Counted from the stretch's first letter, positions 16,776-25,369 are shown. The stretch: DNA of 64,000 nucleotides from Aldehydirespirator sp965261105 (GCA_965261105.1 CBDHCM010000006.1:1550001-1614000); one strand, 5' to 3'. The notes: generated by a model not told the origin, from the sequence alone. Program-made: numbers and translations.

Positions 16776-18800
16776 GTGAACCGGCTCGGCGGTGAGACCA
16801 GCCCCTACCTGCGCCAGCATCGCGACAACCCGGCGGACTGGTACCCGTGGGGCTCCGAGGCCTTCGCGGCGGCGGCCGAGCGGGACCGTCCGGTGCTGCT
16901 GTCGGTCGGCTACTCGAGCTGCCACTGGTGTCATGTGATGGCCCACGAGTCCTTCGAGGATCCCGACACTGCGGCCATCATGAACCGGCTGTTCGTCAAC
17001 GTGAAGGTGGACCGCGAGGAGCGCCCCGACGTGGACGCCATCTACATGGACTCGGTGCAGGCCATGACCGGCCGGGGCGGCTGGCCCATGACCGTGTTCC
17101 TCACCCCCGACGGCCGGCCCTTCTTCGGCGGCACCTACTACCCGGACCGGCCCCGGGGTGGCATGGCCTCGTTCCGCCAGGTGATGGCGGCCATCGACGA
17201 GGCCTGGACCAACCGCCGAGCCGACGTGCAGGCCCAGGCCGACCAGCTGGTAACGCTGATCGATCGGACGTCGCGTGCCGCCGCGTCGCTCAGCGCGGAG
17301 GCTGCAGCCGACTCCGTGGCCGACGGCCGGGCTCTGGACCAGGCCGGCGACGCCATCCTCGCCTCCTTCGACCCCCAGTGGGGAGGCTTCGGTGGCGCCC
17401 CCAAGTTCCCCGCGGCCATGACGCTGGCCTCGACGCTGCGCATCCACCACCGCAGCAACCGCCCCGAGCTGCTGCGGGCGGTGCGGACCAGCCTCGACGC
17501 CATGGCCTCCGGCGGCATCTACGACCATCTCGGGGGCGGGTTCGCCCGCTACTCGGTGGACCATCAGTGGCTGGTGCCCCACTTCGAGAAGATGCTGTAC
17601 GACAACGCCCTGCTGACCCGGGCCTACCTGCATGCATGGATGGTGACCGGCGAGGCTGCCTACCGGCAGGTGGTGGACGAGACCATCGGCTATGTGCTGC
17701 GGGACCTGCGCCACTCCGACGGCGGCTTCTACTCGGCCGAAGATGCCGACTCCGAGGGCGTCGAGGGCAAGTTCTACGTGTGGTCCGAGCCGGAGCTGCG
17801 AGCCGTCGTGCGGGCCGCTGCGGGTGACGAGGCCGTCGACGCGGCCGTGGCCTGGTGGGGGGTGACCGCGGCCGGGAACTTCGAGGGGGCCAACATCTTG
17901 AACCGGCCGGTGCGGGGCGACCTGCTGCGGCCAGACACGGTTGAGGCCGCCCGCCAGGCGCTGTTCATCTGCCGGGAGAGCCGGGTGCGGCCCGGCCTCG
18001 ACGACAAGGTCCTCACGGAGTGGAACGGCCTGATGCTGGCCGCGCTGGTTGAGGCCGCGGCCGCCACCGGCGACCCCGAGTGGCGGGCCGCCGCGCTGGC
18101 CAACGGCGAGTTCCTGGTGGGCAACCTGCGGCGCGGCGACGGGCGCTGGCTGCGCTCCTGGCAGGCGGGCGACTCCGACCGGCCCGCCCAGGCCCGCCAC
18201 CTGGCCTACGCCCACGACTACGCGGCCATCATCGATGCCTTCACGAGGTTGGGCGAGCTCTCGGGCCAGGCCCGCTGGATCGACGAGGCCCGGGCCGCGG
18301 CCGACGGCCTGCTGGAGCTGTTCTGGGACGACGAGTCGGGCGGCGTGTTCACCACCGGCTCCGACGCCGAGAAGCTCGTGACCCGGCCCAAGGACCTCAT
18401 GGACAACGCCACCCCGTCGGCCCAGTCGCTGGCCGCCTGCGGGCTGCTCCGGCTGGCCGCGCTCACCGGCGCGGTCCGCTACGACGAGCACGGCCGCCGC
18501 ATCGCCGCCCTGTTCAGCCCCGCGGCGGCCCAGCATCCCACCGCCTTCGGTCGGGCGCTGGAGGCCGTAGACATGGCTGCTCACGGCCTCGACGAGATCG
18601 CGGTGGTCGGCGACCGGGCCGACCTGGTAGCCGCAGTGCAGACCCGCTACCTGCCCGGTGCGGTCCTGGCCTGGGGCGAGCCCTACGACTCCCCGCTGTG
18701 GGCGGGCCGGGCCGAGGGCCTCGCCTACGTCTGCCGCGACTTCGCCTGCCAGTCCCCCACCGCCACCGCCGAGGACCTAGTCGCCCAGCTCGAAGCCTGA
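16776..18800 (+). CDS. DUF255 thioredoxin-domain protein (YyaL/SSP411 family)
   Basis: The 674-residue protein starts with the family hallmark NRLGGETSPYLRQHRDNPADW. Its thioredoxin-like domain follows, with the CxxC motif in SSCHWCHVMAHESF and the signature VKVDREERPDVD. An all-helical (alpha/alpha) barrel domain that resembles glycosyl-epimerase folds fills the rest, containing GGIYDHLGGGFARYSVD and PHFEKMLYDNALL. The biochemical role of the family is not firmly known. The sequence is intact, full length and has no recognisable operon partner. The GTG start is fixed by the conserved N-terminus. Confidence 0.93.
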   Translation: MNRLGGETSPYLRQHRDNPADWYPWGSEAFAAAAERDRPVLLSVGYSSCHWCHVMAHESFEDPDTAAIMNRLFVNVKVDREERPDVDAIYMDSVQAMTGRGGWPMTVFLTPDGRPFFGGTYYPDRPRGGMASFRQVMAAIDEAWTNRRADVQAQADQLVTLIDRTSRAAASLSAEAAADSVADGRALDQAGDAILASFDPQWGGFGGAPKFPAAMTLASTLRIHHRSNRPELLRAVRTSLDAMASGGIYDHLGGGFARYSVDHQWLVPHFEKMLYDNALLTRAYLHAWMVTGEAAYRQVVDETIGYVLRDLRHSDGGFYSAEDADSEGVEGKFYVWSEPELRAVVRAAAGDEAVDAAVAWWGVTAAGNFEGANILNRPVRGDLLRPDTVEAARQALFICRESRVRPGLDDKVLTEWNGLMLAALVEAAAATGDPEWRAAALANGEFLVGNLRRGDGRWLRSWQAGDSDRPAQARHLAYAHDYAAIIDAFTRLGELSGQARWIDEARAAADGLLELFWDDESGGVFTTGSDAEKLVTRPKDLMDNATPSAQSLAACGLLRLAALTGAVRYDEHGRRIAALFSPAAAQHPTAFGRALEAVDMAAHGLDEIAVVGDRADLVAAVQTRYLPGAVLAWGEPYDSPLWAGRAEGLAYVCRDFACQSPTATAEDLVAQLEA

Positions 18801-18826
18801 CCGGCGCCCTACCCGGGATGTTGCCA

Positions 18827-18839
18827 CCCACGTAGTGGG
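18827..18839. terminator. Small hairpin between convergent genes
   Basis: CCCAC (18827-18831) and GTGGG (18835-18839) face each other across a three-base loop, 27 bases after the DUF255 stop and upstream of the end of the minus-strand PIN gene. The stem is short, so this is a weak call. Confidence 0.3.
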
Positions 18840-18877
18840 AGGCCAGGGGAAGTTCGGCCGTCGCCGCGGCTGATGGG

Positions 18878-19270
18878 CTAGGCCGGGGCCGCTACCTCGA
18901 TCCCGGCCGATGCGGCCGCCCGGGCCAGCACGCTGTCGTAGGTGACCAAGCCGTCGAGATCGTCACCGAGGTCGAGCGCGGCGGCCAGATGGATGGCGTC
19001 GAGGCTGCGAAGTGAGGCGGGGTCGAGCCGTCCCGCCTGCTCGAAGACGGCGGTTGTGACCTGGGTGAGCGTCACAGCCTCGAGCAGACGCCGGGCGGCA
19101 ACTGCGCGGTCGGGAGCGGTCCGTCGCACGACTCTCAGAAGCTCGGTCCGGGCCAGATCGCACGACACTGGCTCGCGGGGCTCGACCGCCAGCCATTCCC
19201 GGAGCGCACCTGTCTCAGGCTCGTCGACGATCAGCTTCACGAGTGCTGACGTGTCCATGTAGTGGGCCAC
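18878..19270 (-). CDS. vapC: PIN-domain ribonuclease toxin (VapC type)
   Basis: VapC toxins cut specific RNAs with a metal centre of four acidic residues. This 130-residue protein shows the first aspartate in YMDTSALVKLIVDEPE, a glutamate in ARTELLRVVRR, and the later aspartates in SLDAIHLAAALDLG and TYDSVLARAA. It begins two bases after the stop of the antitoxin gene, the usual arrangement of a toxin-antitoxin pair. The GTG gives VAHYMDTS; an ATG four codons on is also possible. Confidence 0.9.
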   Translation of the reverse strand: MAHYMDTSALVKLIVDEPETGALREWLAVEPREPVSCDLARTELLRVVRRTAPDRAVAARRLLEAVTLTQVTTAVFEQAGRLDPASLRSLDAIHLAAALDLGDDLDGLVTYDSVLARAAASAGIEVAAPA

Positions 19271-19272
19271 GG

Positions 19273-19536
19273 TCAGTACCGCTCAGTGGCGCGCATGGCC
19301 TCCAGTTGCTCAGAGAGGCTCGGCCCTTCGGACGGCGGGGGCAGTTCGGCGATGTCTCGGCGCGCCAAACGGGCCCGGCCCGACGAGAGGAGCTCCTCCA
19401 GACGCGATGAGGTGACCGCCGTCAGCCGGGCAACCGGGCGGCCCCGGACCGTGACCGTGATGACCTCGCCGGCTGCGGCGTCGGCCACCACTGCGGATGC
19501 GTTCTGCTTGAGCGCCCTCACACCGATCTCATTCAT
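19273..19536 (-). CDS. vapB: Phd/YefM-family antitoxin
   Basis: The 87-residue protein opens MNEIGVRALKQNASAVV, has the central sheet VITVTVRGRPVARLTAV, and ends in a charged helix (LSEQLEAMRATERY) that should bind the toxin. Such antitoxins neutralise the toxin and repress their own promoter as dimers. A 19-base dyad overlaps its -10 box, directly before the ATG, in line with autoregulation. Confidence 0.9.
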   Translation of the reverse strand: MNEIGVRALKQNASAVVADAAAGEVITVTVRGRPVARLTAVTSSRLEELLSSGRARLARRDIAELPPPSEGPSLSEQLEAMRATERY

Positions 19537-19554
19537 GTTCTACATTGTAGCACA
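19536..19554 (-). promoter_or_regulatory. Autoregulatory operator overlapping a leaderless promoter
   Basis: TGTTCTACATTGTAGCACA is a near-perfect dyad (TGTnCTACA around a central base and its complement). In minus-strand sense it contains TACAAT at 19544-19549, seven bases before the antitoxin ATG. A dimer bound here would cover the -10 box and the start codon. Confidence 0.5.
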
Positions 19555-19624
19555 ATTAGCCTGCATGCGAGTGCTGGGGATCTAGTGCTCTAAGGCTGAG
19601 CCACCTGGGTTCTGTGCCGGTTCT

Positions 19625-20290
19625 TCACCAAAGCGGGCCTGCATGCGCATCCAGCGGAGGTGGGGCCCGCTGGTTCGGAGTCCCGTTGCGTATGGCCACG
19701 GCTTCTCGCAACGCGGCCCGCGCCGCTGCAGGTCCGGACCGCGTGCTGCGGGGATCGGACGGCGGTGGGTCGGGGGCCTGGGGGATGCCGGCATGGGGCA
19801 GTTCCGATCGTTCGGGGGCGCCTGCGGTGCCGGCTGGGAGCCGCGGCGGCACAGGCCCGGGGTCGGGGGCCTGGGGGATGGCGGCATGGGGCAGTTCCGA
19901 TCGTTCGGGGGCGCCTGCGGTGCCGGCTGGGAGCCGCGGCGGCACAGGCCCGGGGTCGGGGGCTATGCCGGGCAGGTGCAAGATGGGGTTTTCGGGGGCG
20001 CGCGCTGGGCCGTAGTTCACCCGGTCGGGCGGGTGCAGGGTGTGGATGCCGTCGAGGCTCGTGCGGATCTGCCAGCCGTGGTGGTGGATCTTCTGGTGGC
20101 AGTCCCAACAGACCGGCACCATATTGTCGAGTCTGGTGGATCCGCCTTGTGAGACCGGCTTGATGTGGTGGATCTGGCACATGGCCGGGTTTGCTCCGCA
20201 GTGGAAGCAGCCGCCGTATTGGGCGATGAGGATCTGGCGTTGGGCTTCGGTGGCGGTGCGCACCGAGTGTGTGCGCCAAATCGGTTTGCC
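19625..20290 (-). pseudogene. HNH endonuclease half of an amber-split DUF222-HNH protein
   Basis: This is the C-terminal part of a 13E12/DUF222-type protein, in the same frame as the N-terminal part, from which it is parted by a single TAG at 20291-20293. It continues GKPIWRTHSVRTATEAQRQI and then the HNH zinc domain: GGCFHCGANPAMC, the HH pair in CQIHHIKPVSQGG, and VPVCWDCHQKIHHHGW. The tail (about 110 residues) is Pro-rich and contains a 31-residue tandem duplication. A separate product could start at the GTG at 20263 and would still hold a complete HNH domain, so activity is not excluded. Confidence 0.7.
19770..19955. repeat. Two tandem 93-bp units in the HNH tail
   Basis: Copies at 19770-19862 and 19863-19955 are nearly identical, and a third copy begins at 19956 but breaks off. 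Each encodes 31 residues starting APDPGPVPPRLPAGTAG. The frame is kept, as expected of recent slippage or unequal crossing over. Confidence 0.9.
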
Positions 20291-21175
20291 CTAGCGGTCA
20301 TAGACGACGCCGGTGAACTTGGCATTGCAGGCGAATTCCTCGAGGACCGCCCGGGGCAGCCGATCGCCGCCGGCTAGCTCGGCCACGAGCTTGCCGGTTT
20401 CGTCGTCGACGTGCGCGACGACGCAGATGTCGGCGAATGGCTTGCTGGTGGCTGTGATGTTGTTGGCGGTGAGCGCATCGAGGGCGTCGGCCATGCACTG
20501 GTGGAAGCTGCGACGCTCAGAATCACTACTGGCCTGCTTCTTGTCGGCGTCATAGAGGCGACGGGCTTCGGCCTGGAGCCGGTTGCCGATGCGCCGCCCG
20601 GTGACGGGGTCGAATTCGCCGTGGAGGCGCACCATCCCGTCGTCGGTGTCCCAGATCCGCAGGCAGCGCTTGGCCCGCAGCCGCCGATAGTCGGCCTCGC
20701 CGCCGTCGCCTTGCCGGTCCGTGGCCCAGCGTCGGGCTTCGCGGGTGAACTGCTCGGGGCGCATCGACTCGGCCTTGGCCAACAACTCCCCGTCAGACTC
20801 GACGGCCTCGGCGCTGGTCTTCTCGATGACCTCAGCGAGCCGCTTGGCGTTGGCCGACGAAACCCGGCCTTCCTCCACCGCGTCGCGCACCGCGGGTGTC
20901 GCCGCGATGGTCTTGGCCGTCTTGACCTGACTGTGCGCATCGCGTCTGCTCAGCCCGGCAGCATCAGCGAGCACCTGCACACCGCCGTCGCCGTGGCGCT
21001 CCACCCCGGCGACCACCCTGGCCGCGGTCGTCTGGGCGGCCGACACAACCGCCACCGCGGACTTGCACGCCGCAAGAACCTCGCGCGCCTCCGCACACGA
21101 CATCGTCCCGCCGTTGACCGCCGCGAGCATCTCCCTGGCGGCGGCTTCAACCCGGCGGACTGCTTCGATCAGCAT
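20291..21175 (-). CDS. DUF222 (13E12-repeat-like) domain protein, N-terminal part, ends at an in-frame TAG
   Basis: The 294-residue frame has the features of the actinobacterial DUF222 domain that normally precedes an HNH nuclease: a helical start (MLIEAVRRVEAAAREMLAAV), LSRRDAHSQVKTAKTIAATP, GRVSSANAKRLAEVIEK, and LRIWDTDDGMVRLHGEFDPV. It stops with YDR-TAG where relatives read on through a short strand into HNH. CAG to TAG would be the simplest change. The family is multicopy and linked to mobile DNA, and it sits here among toxin-antitoxin genes. Its function is unknown. Confidence 0.8.
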   Translation of the reverse strand: MLIEAVRRVEAAAREMLAAVNGGTMSCAEAREVLAACKSAVAVVSAAQTTAARVVAGVERHGDGGVQVLADAAGLSRRDAHSQVKTAKTIAATPAVRDAVEEGRVSSANAKRLAEVIEKTSAEAVESDGELLAKAESMRPEQFTREARRWATDRQGDGGEADYRRLRAKRCLRIWDTDDGMVRLHGEFDPVTGRRIGNRLQAEARRLYDADKKQASSDSERRSFHQCMADALDALTANNITATSKPFADICVVAHVDDETGKLVAELAGGDRLPRAVLEEFACNAKFTGVVYDR

Positions 21176-21187
21176 GAGGACAGTATC

Positions 21188-21201
21188 TCACACCGGTGTG
21201 A
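21188..21201. promoter_or_regulatory. Perfect 14-bp palindrome upstream of the DUF222 gene
   Basis: TCACACCGGTGTGA reads the same on both strands and lies 12 bases before the DUF222 ATG, next to AT-rich DNA (21220-21240) that is unusual in this window. It is a good candidate operator for a dimeric repressor. Confidence 0.4.
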
Positions 21202-21357
21202 CATCTGTCGAGTATTTACAAGCTATATAATAATATTTGCTGGCAGTAGGCTACACTATCGGGCCAACCGCTGACCGATGGACGATGATGGTGCTCCCGA
21301 ATCACCGGCATCCGAACTCAGAGCAAGCACGGAAACGCACTGGAAATAGATGACCAC

Positions 21358-21363
21358 TACAAT
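21358..21363 (+). promoter_or_regulatory. Predicted -10 box of the second antitoxin gene (leaderless)
   Basis: TACAAT is followed by six bases and the ATG at 21370. An 8-base palindrome CCATATGG overlaps the start codon and could be an operator half. Confidence 0.45.
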
Positions 21364-21369
21364 GGCCAT

Positions 21370-21597
21370 ATGGTGAGGCAAGTGACCGCGACGCAGGCTA
21401 AGGCGCAAATCCTGGGTCTGCTTGATGAGGTGGCCGCCGGTGCGGAGATCGAGATAACCAAGCACGGCCGGACTGTGGCCCGGCTTGTGCCTGCTAGGGG
21501 TCCGGCGGCCTTCGTCGGCATGCTCGCAGGTTCAGTGACGAGCACCCTCGAGGACGAGGCCCTGTACTCGACCGGCGAGGACTGGAGCGCCAGTTGA
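21370..21597 (+). CDS. Phd/YefM-family antitoxin
   Basis: The 75-residue protein has the family pattern VTATQAKAQILGLLDEVAAG, then EIEITKHGRTVARLVPARG, and ends in an acidic segment (ALYSTGEDWSAS) that should contact the toxin. Its stop overlaps the toxin start by TTGA, so both are made from one message. It is unrelated at the sequence level to the other antitoxin 2 kb away. Confidence 0.9.
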   Translation: MVRQVTATQAKAQILGLLDEVAAGAEIEITKHGRTVARLVPARGPAAFVGMLAGSVTSTLEDEALYSTGEDWSAS

Positions 21598-21986
21598 GCA
21601 CGGTGCTGCTCGACACACATGCGGTCCATTGGGCATCGGCCGAACCGGAGCGCCTCAGTGCGGCAGCCGCACGGGCTGTCGGCGAGGCCGACCAGCTCGC
21701 GGTGGCGTCGGTTACGTGGTACGAGCTGGCGTGGCTGGCGCTGAACGGCCGCATAGTGCCCCAGCGCCCGGTGGGGTCGTGGCTCGACGATCTGGCGCGG
21801 TCGCTCATCACCGTCCCACTCACCCCCGCCATTGCGGTGACCGCATGCTCGCTGCCCGGGTCGTTCTCGGGAGACCCTGCTGACCGCCAGATCTACGCGA
21901 CGGCCGCTAATCTGGGCTGGCCGCTGGTCTCCAAGGACAGGCGCCTGCGGGATTACGTCGGCGACGCCGTCGACGTCGTCTGGTAG
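21594..21986 (+). CDS. PIN-domain toxin (VapC type)
   Basis: This 130-residue PIN protein shows the first aspartate in VLLDTHAVHWASAEPERL, the family's second acidic position in SVTWYELAWLALNGRI, and the late aspartates in GDPADRQIYATAANLG and SKDRRLRDY. The LLDTH-x5-W form places it with the PIN toxins that pair with Phd antitoxins. TTG at 21594 overlaps the antitoxin stop, and no better start is available in frame. Confidence 0.9.
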   Translation: MSTVLLDTHAVHWASAEPERLSAAAARAVGEADQLAVASVTWYELAWLALNGRIVPQRPVGSWLDDLARSLITVPLTPAIAVTACSLPGSFSGDPADRQIYATAANLGWPLVSKDRRLRDYVGDAVDVVW

Positions 21987-22239
21987 TCCGGGCGCAGCCT
22001 TCCCAGTGTCAGGGTGTGCTCGGGTGGTGCCACCGTTCGGCTGCCGCGAAGTTGGGAGGCTCAGTCGTGGGTTCTCCAGGCCTGGGCGGGACGCGGTCGG
22101 GTTCCTTGCGTGCACCAATGCGTCGAAGGGGCGCCAACTGGGGGCGCCGGCGGCTGGGGGGGGGCGGGCTGTTGGCGGCGTTGGTGATTCAGGCGGCTTC
22201 AGTATTTCCGGGTCTGGCGGGTTGTCGTAGCGGATCGGT
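21987..22239. other. Gap between the PIN toxin and the DUF4143 remnant
   Basis: I see no gene in these 253 bases. A run of eight or nine G near 22155 and low-complexity GC-rich sequence suggest decayed DNA at the edge of a mobile patch. Confidence 0.5.
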
Positions 22240-22905
22240 TCAGAGGCCTGCGAGGGGATCGGCCGCGACGAGCAGGTCGGCAGCGCCGATGGCGGTGATG
22301 CGGTCAGCGAGGGCGAAGCGGTGCTCGCCGGCGTGCACGACGACGAGGCGGTCGAGCGCGAGGTCGGCCAAGGCGCTGTGCATCGACTTGGTCGTTGAGG
22401 GTCGGTCGGTGCGTTTGATCTTGAATCCGACCACCTTCCCGTCGATCTCGAGCCGCAGGTCGAGCTCGGCCCCGCCATGGGTCGCCCAGAACGCCGCCGC
22501 AGCGTCGCCGAAGCGCGCCAGAAGCTGTTCGAGCACCATTCCCTCCCAGCTCGCGCCGAGCTTGGGGTGGCGTTCGAGGTCGAGCCGGCTGCCGATCCCG
22601 AGCAGGCGGTGCAACAAGCCGCTGTCGCGGACATACATCCGGGGCGCCTTCACCTGTCGTTTCGAGATGTTCGCGAACCAGGCCGGAAGCTGGCGCACAA
22701 CGAGAGCGTCGGTCAGCGCATCGACGAGCCGGCGCACCGTCTTCTCAGAGACATCGATCGAGCGGGCGATCGCCGCCGCGTTCCATGTCTGGCCGTGGTA
22801 GTGGGCGAGCATCGTCCAGAACCGGCGCATCGTCGCGGCCGGGAAACGGAATCCGAAGCCGGCCAGGTCTCGTTCCAGGAAGGTCGCTATGTAGTCGTCT
22901 CGCAC
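22240..22905 (-). pseudogene. 5'-truncated AAA_14/DUF4143 ATPase
   Basis: The 221 residues correspond to the C-terminal DUF4143 half of a family of ATPases with an N-terminal AAA domain. They start right inside a conserved segment (RDDYIATFLERDLAGFGF) and continue with TMLAHYHGQTWNAAAIARS, the winged helix VSEKTVRRLVDALT, VYVRDSGLLHRLLGI style sequence, and the nuclease-like GAELDLRLEIDGKVVGFKIK. No Walker A or B motif is found upstream in any frame, so about half of the gene is missing. Deletion at the 5' side best explains it. Confidence 0.75.
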
Positions 22906-23062
22906 CGCCGCTGTCGACTCGTGTGTAGGTGTTCGGCTCGTCGGTCACGCGCTCATCATATCCTTGAAAAACTGCCAGGAATGAGCTGATTTGCAAGGTT
23001 GAGGTCGGCGTGACTCCGTCTCGGAGGGCCGGAGAGCAGTCTCCGCCCAGGCTGGCGCTTTC

Positions 23063-24280
23063 TCAGGCGGCGGCCTTCTCGAGGATGTGGACTCCGCAGG
23101 CGGAGGCCAGGCCGATGACGTGGGCCAGGCCGACGGTGGCGCCCTCCACCTGGCGGTCGCCGGCCTCGCCCCGCAGGTGGGTGGTCACCTCGTAGACGTT
23201 GGCCACGCCGGTGGCGCCGATGGGATGGCCCTTGGAGATCAGCCCGCCGGAGACGTTCACCGGGGTGGCGCCGTCGCGGAACGGCCCGCCGCCGTCGATG
23301 AACTCCCCCGCGCCACCGGGCTCGCAAAGGCCCAGGTTGTCGTAGTGGATCAACTCGGCGGTGGCGAAGCAGTCGTGCAACTCCACCAGGTCCAAGTCCT
23401 CGGGGCCGACCCCGGCCGCTTCGTAGGCCTGGGCCGCGGCGCTGCGGGTGAGGGTGTTCACGTCCGGCTGCACCTGGCAGTCCTCGGTGAACGGGTCCGA
23501 GGTCAGCACCGACGCCGAGACCTTCACCGCCCGCTTCTGGACGCGGCCCGGCATCGACGCCAGCCGCTCCCCCGACACCAGCACCACCGCAGCCGCGCCG
23601 TCGCCGGTCGGGCAGCACATCAGCACGGTGTTGGGGTAGCTCATCATCGGGGACTCCATGATCTCGTCGAGGGAGAACTCCTTCTGGTACTGCGCCAGCG
23701 GGTTGAGCGTCGAGTGGAGATGGTTCTTGTAGGCCACCCGGGCGAACTGCTCGAAGCCCACCCCGTCGTGGTCGTGGGCGTAGGCCATGCCGGCCTGGGC
23801 GAACACTCCGGGCATGGTCTCGGTGCCGAGGTGGCCGTCCACGCCGGTGACCGCGCCGTAGCGGCCGGAGGGCTCGAAGACCTTCTTCTCCTTCTTGGAG
23901 GCTCCGCCGCCCAAGAGGCCCATCTTGCCCATCTTCTCGGCTCCCACGGCCAGGCCGATCTGGGCCTCGCCCGAGCGGATGGCCATCATCACGGTGCGGA
24001 TGGCGGTGGCCCCGGTGGCGCAGGCGTTGGCCACGTTGTAGACGGGCACACCGGTCTGGCCGATCTGCTTCTGGATGCGCTGGCCCACCGCCCCTGAGGC
24101 CTGGAACAGCGACCCGCAGGCCAGCACGTCGATGTCGCCCACAGTGACCTCGCCGTCGGCCAGCGCGCCCATGGCGCTCTGCGAGGCCAGGTCGATAAGA
24201 TCCCGGTCCGGGTAGCGGGCGAAGCGGGTCATGTGAGCGCCGAGCACCCACACGCTGTCCGGAGAGATCTGGGCTGCCAT
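23063..24280 (-). CDS. Thiolase-family acetyltransferase (SCP-x/lipid-transfer type)
   Basis: The 405-residue protein has the thiolase nucleophile in VYNVANACATGATAIRTVMM, the active-site histidine in SKGHPIGATGVAN and the second cysteine near ASACGVH at the C-terminus. Absence of the bacterial degradative-thiolase signatures and the presence of LVELHDCFATAEL place it with the SCP-x-like group that works with a DUF35 OB-fold partner, which is the next gene upstream. The substrate is likely an acyl-CoA or sterol-like side chain, but this is inference. It has its full length and sits 52 bases from its partner. Confidence 0.88.
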   Translation of the reverse strand: MAAQISPDSVWVLGAHMTRFARYPDRDLIDLASQSAMGALADGEVTVGDIDVLACGSLFQASGAVGQRIQKQIGQTGVPVYNVANACATGATAIRTVMMAIRSGEAQIGLAVGAEKMGKMGLLGGGASKKEKKVFEPSGRYGAVTGVDGHLGTETMPGVFAQAGMAYAHDHDGVGFEQFARVAYKNHLHSTLNPLAQYQKEFSLDEIMESPMMSYPNTVLMCCPTGDGAAAVVLVSGERLASMPGRVQKRAVKVSASVLTSDPFTEDCQVQPDVNTLTRSAAAQAYEAAGVGPEDLDLVELHDCFATAELIHYDNLGLCEPGGAGEFIDGGGPFRDGATPVNVSGGLISKGHPIGATGVANVYEVTTHLRGEAGDRQVEGATVGLAHVIGLASACGVHILEKAAA

Positions 24281-24332
24281 TGTCGTGCTGCCTCCCTTGG
24301 GGTGTCGATGTGGCTCCGGGCCGATGCCGTCC

Positions 24333-24731
24333 TCAGACGGGCTCGTAGCCGAAGGCGACGGCCTCGGTGCCGTCGTCGTCGGTGCCGATCGGATGGGTGG
24401 TGAGCCGCACCCGCATGCCGAGCTTTATCGTCTCGGGCGCCGGGTCGCAGTTCACTACGTTGGCGCGCACCGAGGTGCCGTCGTCGGTCTTGACGATGGC
24501 CGACACGAACGGCACCGGGATGCCCGGCGCAGCCCGATGGACGATGGTGAAGGCCCTCAGCTCGCCTGAGCCTGAAACCGCAGCCGGCGCGAACTCGGTC
24601 AGGCCGCAGCGCGCGCAGGCGTTGCGCCGGTCGAAGTACCGCGCCCCGCAATTGGCGCACTCATGGGCCACCAGGTGCGGTTCCGGCTCGAGGTGCAGGT
24701 AGTCGACGAGTGGAACTCGAGCCGTGGCCAT
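24333..24731 (-). CDS. Zn-ribbon/OB-fold (DUF35) protein, thiolase partner
   Basis: The 132-residue protein starts with a zinc ribbon, HECANCGARYFDRRNACARC (two CxxC pairs ten residues apart), then an OB-fold with FTIVHRAAPGIPVPFVSAIV and LGMRVRLTTH. Proteins of this family form complexes with thiolase-like enzymes and deliver or bind acyl-CoA. It lies just upstream of the thiolase gene in the same direction, which strengthens both assignments. ATG 24731 gives a start directly followed by the conserved PLVDYL. Confidence 0.9.
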   Translation of the reverse strand: MATARVPLVDYLHLEPEPHLVAHECANCGARYFDRRNACARCGLTEFAPAAVSGSGELRAFTIVHRAAPGIPVPFVSAIVKTDDGTSVRANVVNCDPAPETIKLGMRVRLTTHPIGTDDDGTEAVAFGYEPV

Positions 24732-24769
24732 CGCCGCGAAGGCTAACAGCGATCCCGGTTGTATACCGC

Positions 24770-25369
24770 TTACCAGCGGGACCGGTGGAGCACCTCGCCG
24801 AGTGCGGGCCGGCCGCGGCGCGCCGAGCTGCTCGGCCTGTCGTCGCCGGCGGGATGGCCGATGGCGACGGTGCCCACCCCCCGGCGGTCGGGGGGCACGC
24901 CGAAGCGCCGGCGAACCGCCCGCTCGTGATCGAACATTCCGAAGAGGGCCGCGCCGAGGCCGCGGTCCTGCGCGGCCAGGAGCATGGTCATCGACGCAGC
25001 TCCGCCGTCGACGAACCAGTAGGGCACCGGCCAGGCCTTCGCGCCGGCGCCCAGGCCGGTGCCGCTCTTGTCGGGCCGGCGGTAGCGGCTCAGGTACCCG
25101 CCCAGGTTGGCCCACACCACCACCAGCACCGGGGCGGCCAGCAGGCCGGGCCAGGCGAAGCCGTCGCGCCGCTCGGGCGGCAGAGTCACGTCCCAGTAGG
25201 CCGCAGCGTCGTCGCCCTCCAGCACCAGGAACTCCACTCCCACAGCGTTGCCCGCGGTCGGCGCTCTCCGGGCTAGGTCGCAGATCTCGTCGACCGTCCC
25301 CGGCGTTAGCGGTTCGCCCGTGAAGGAGCGCACCATCCGGCGCCGACGGACCGCGTGCTCGAACTCCAT
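24770..25369 (-). CDS. Nitroreductase-family FMN protein
   Basis: The 199-residue protein has the family opening AVRRRRMVRSFTGEPL with the FMN-phosphate arginines, then LARRAPTAGNAVG, VDGGAASMTMLLAAQDRGLG, and a closing VGTVAIGHPAGDD. Members reduce nitro groups, quinones or enones with NAD(P)H, or in some cases dehalogenate or oxidise ligands. The substrate cannot be told from the sequence. It reads in the same direction as the thiolase pair, 38 bases upstream of the DUF35 gene. Confidence 0.88.
   Translation of the reverse strand: MEFEHAVRRRRMVRSFTGEPLTPGTVDEICDLARRAPTAGNAVGVEFLVLEGDDAAAYWDVTLPPERRDGFAWPGLLAAPVLVVVWANLGGYLSRYRRPDKSGTGLGAGAKAWPVPYWFVDGGAASMTMLLAAQDRGLGAALFGMFDHERAVRRRFGVPPDRRGVGTVAIGHPAGDDRPSSSARRGRPALGEVLHRSRW

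Noticed and set aside
20291..20293. The TAG in the DUF222-HNH gene as a pyrrolysine codon
   Set aside because: Nothing else points to pyrrolysine use, the lineage is not known for it, and the gene sits among other decayed genes. A nonsense mutation is simpler.
21220..21240. The AT-rich stretch CTATATAATAATATTTG as an attachment site or origin
   Set aside because: It has no repeat partner, no DnaA boxes and no tRNA nearby. It is more likely a promoter region or the remains of foreign DNA.
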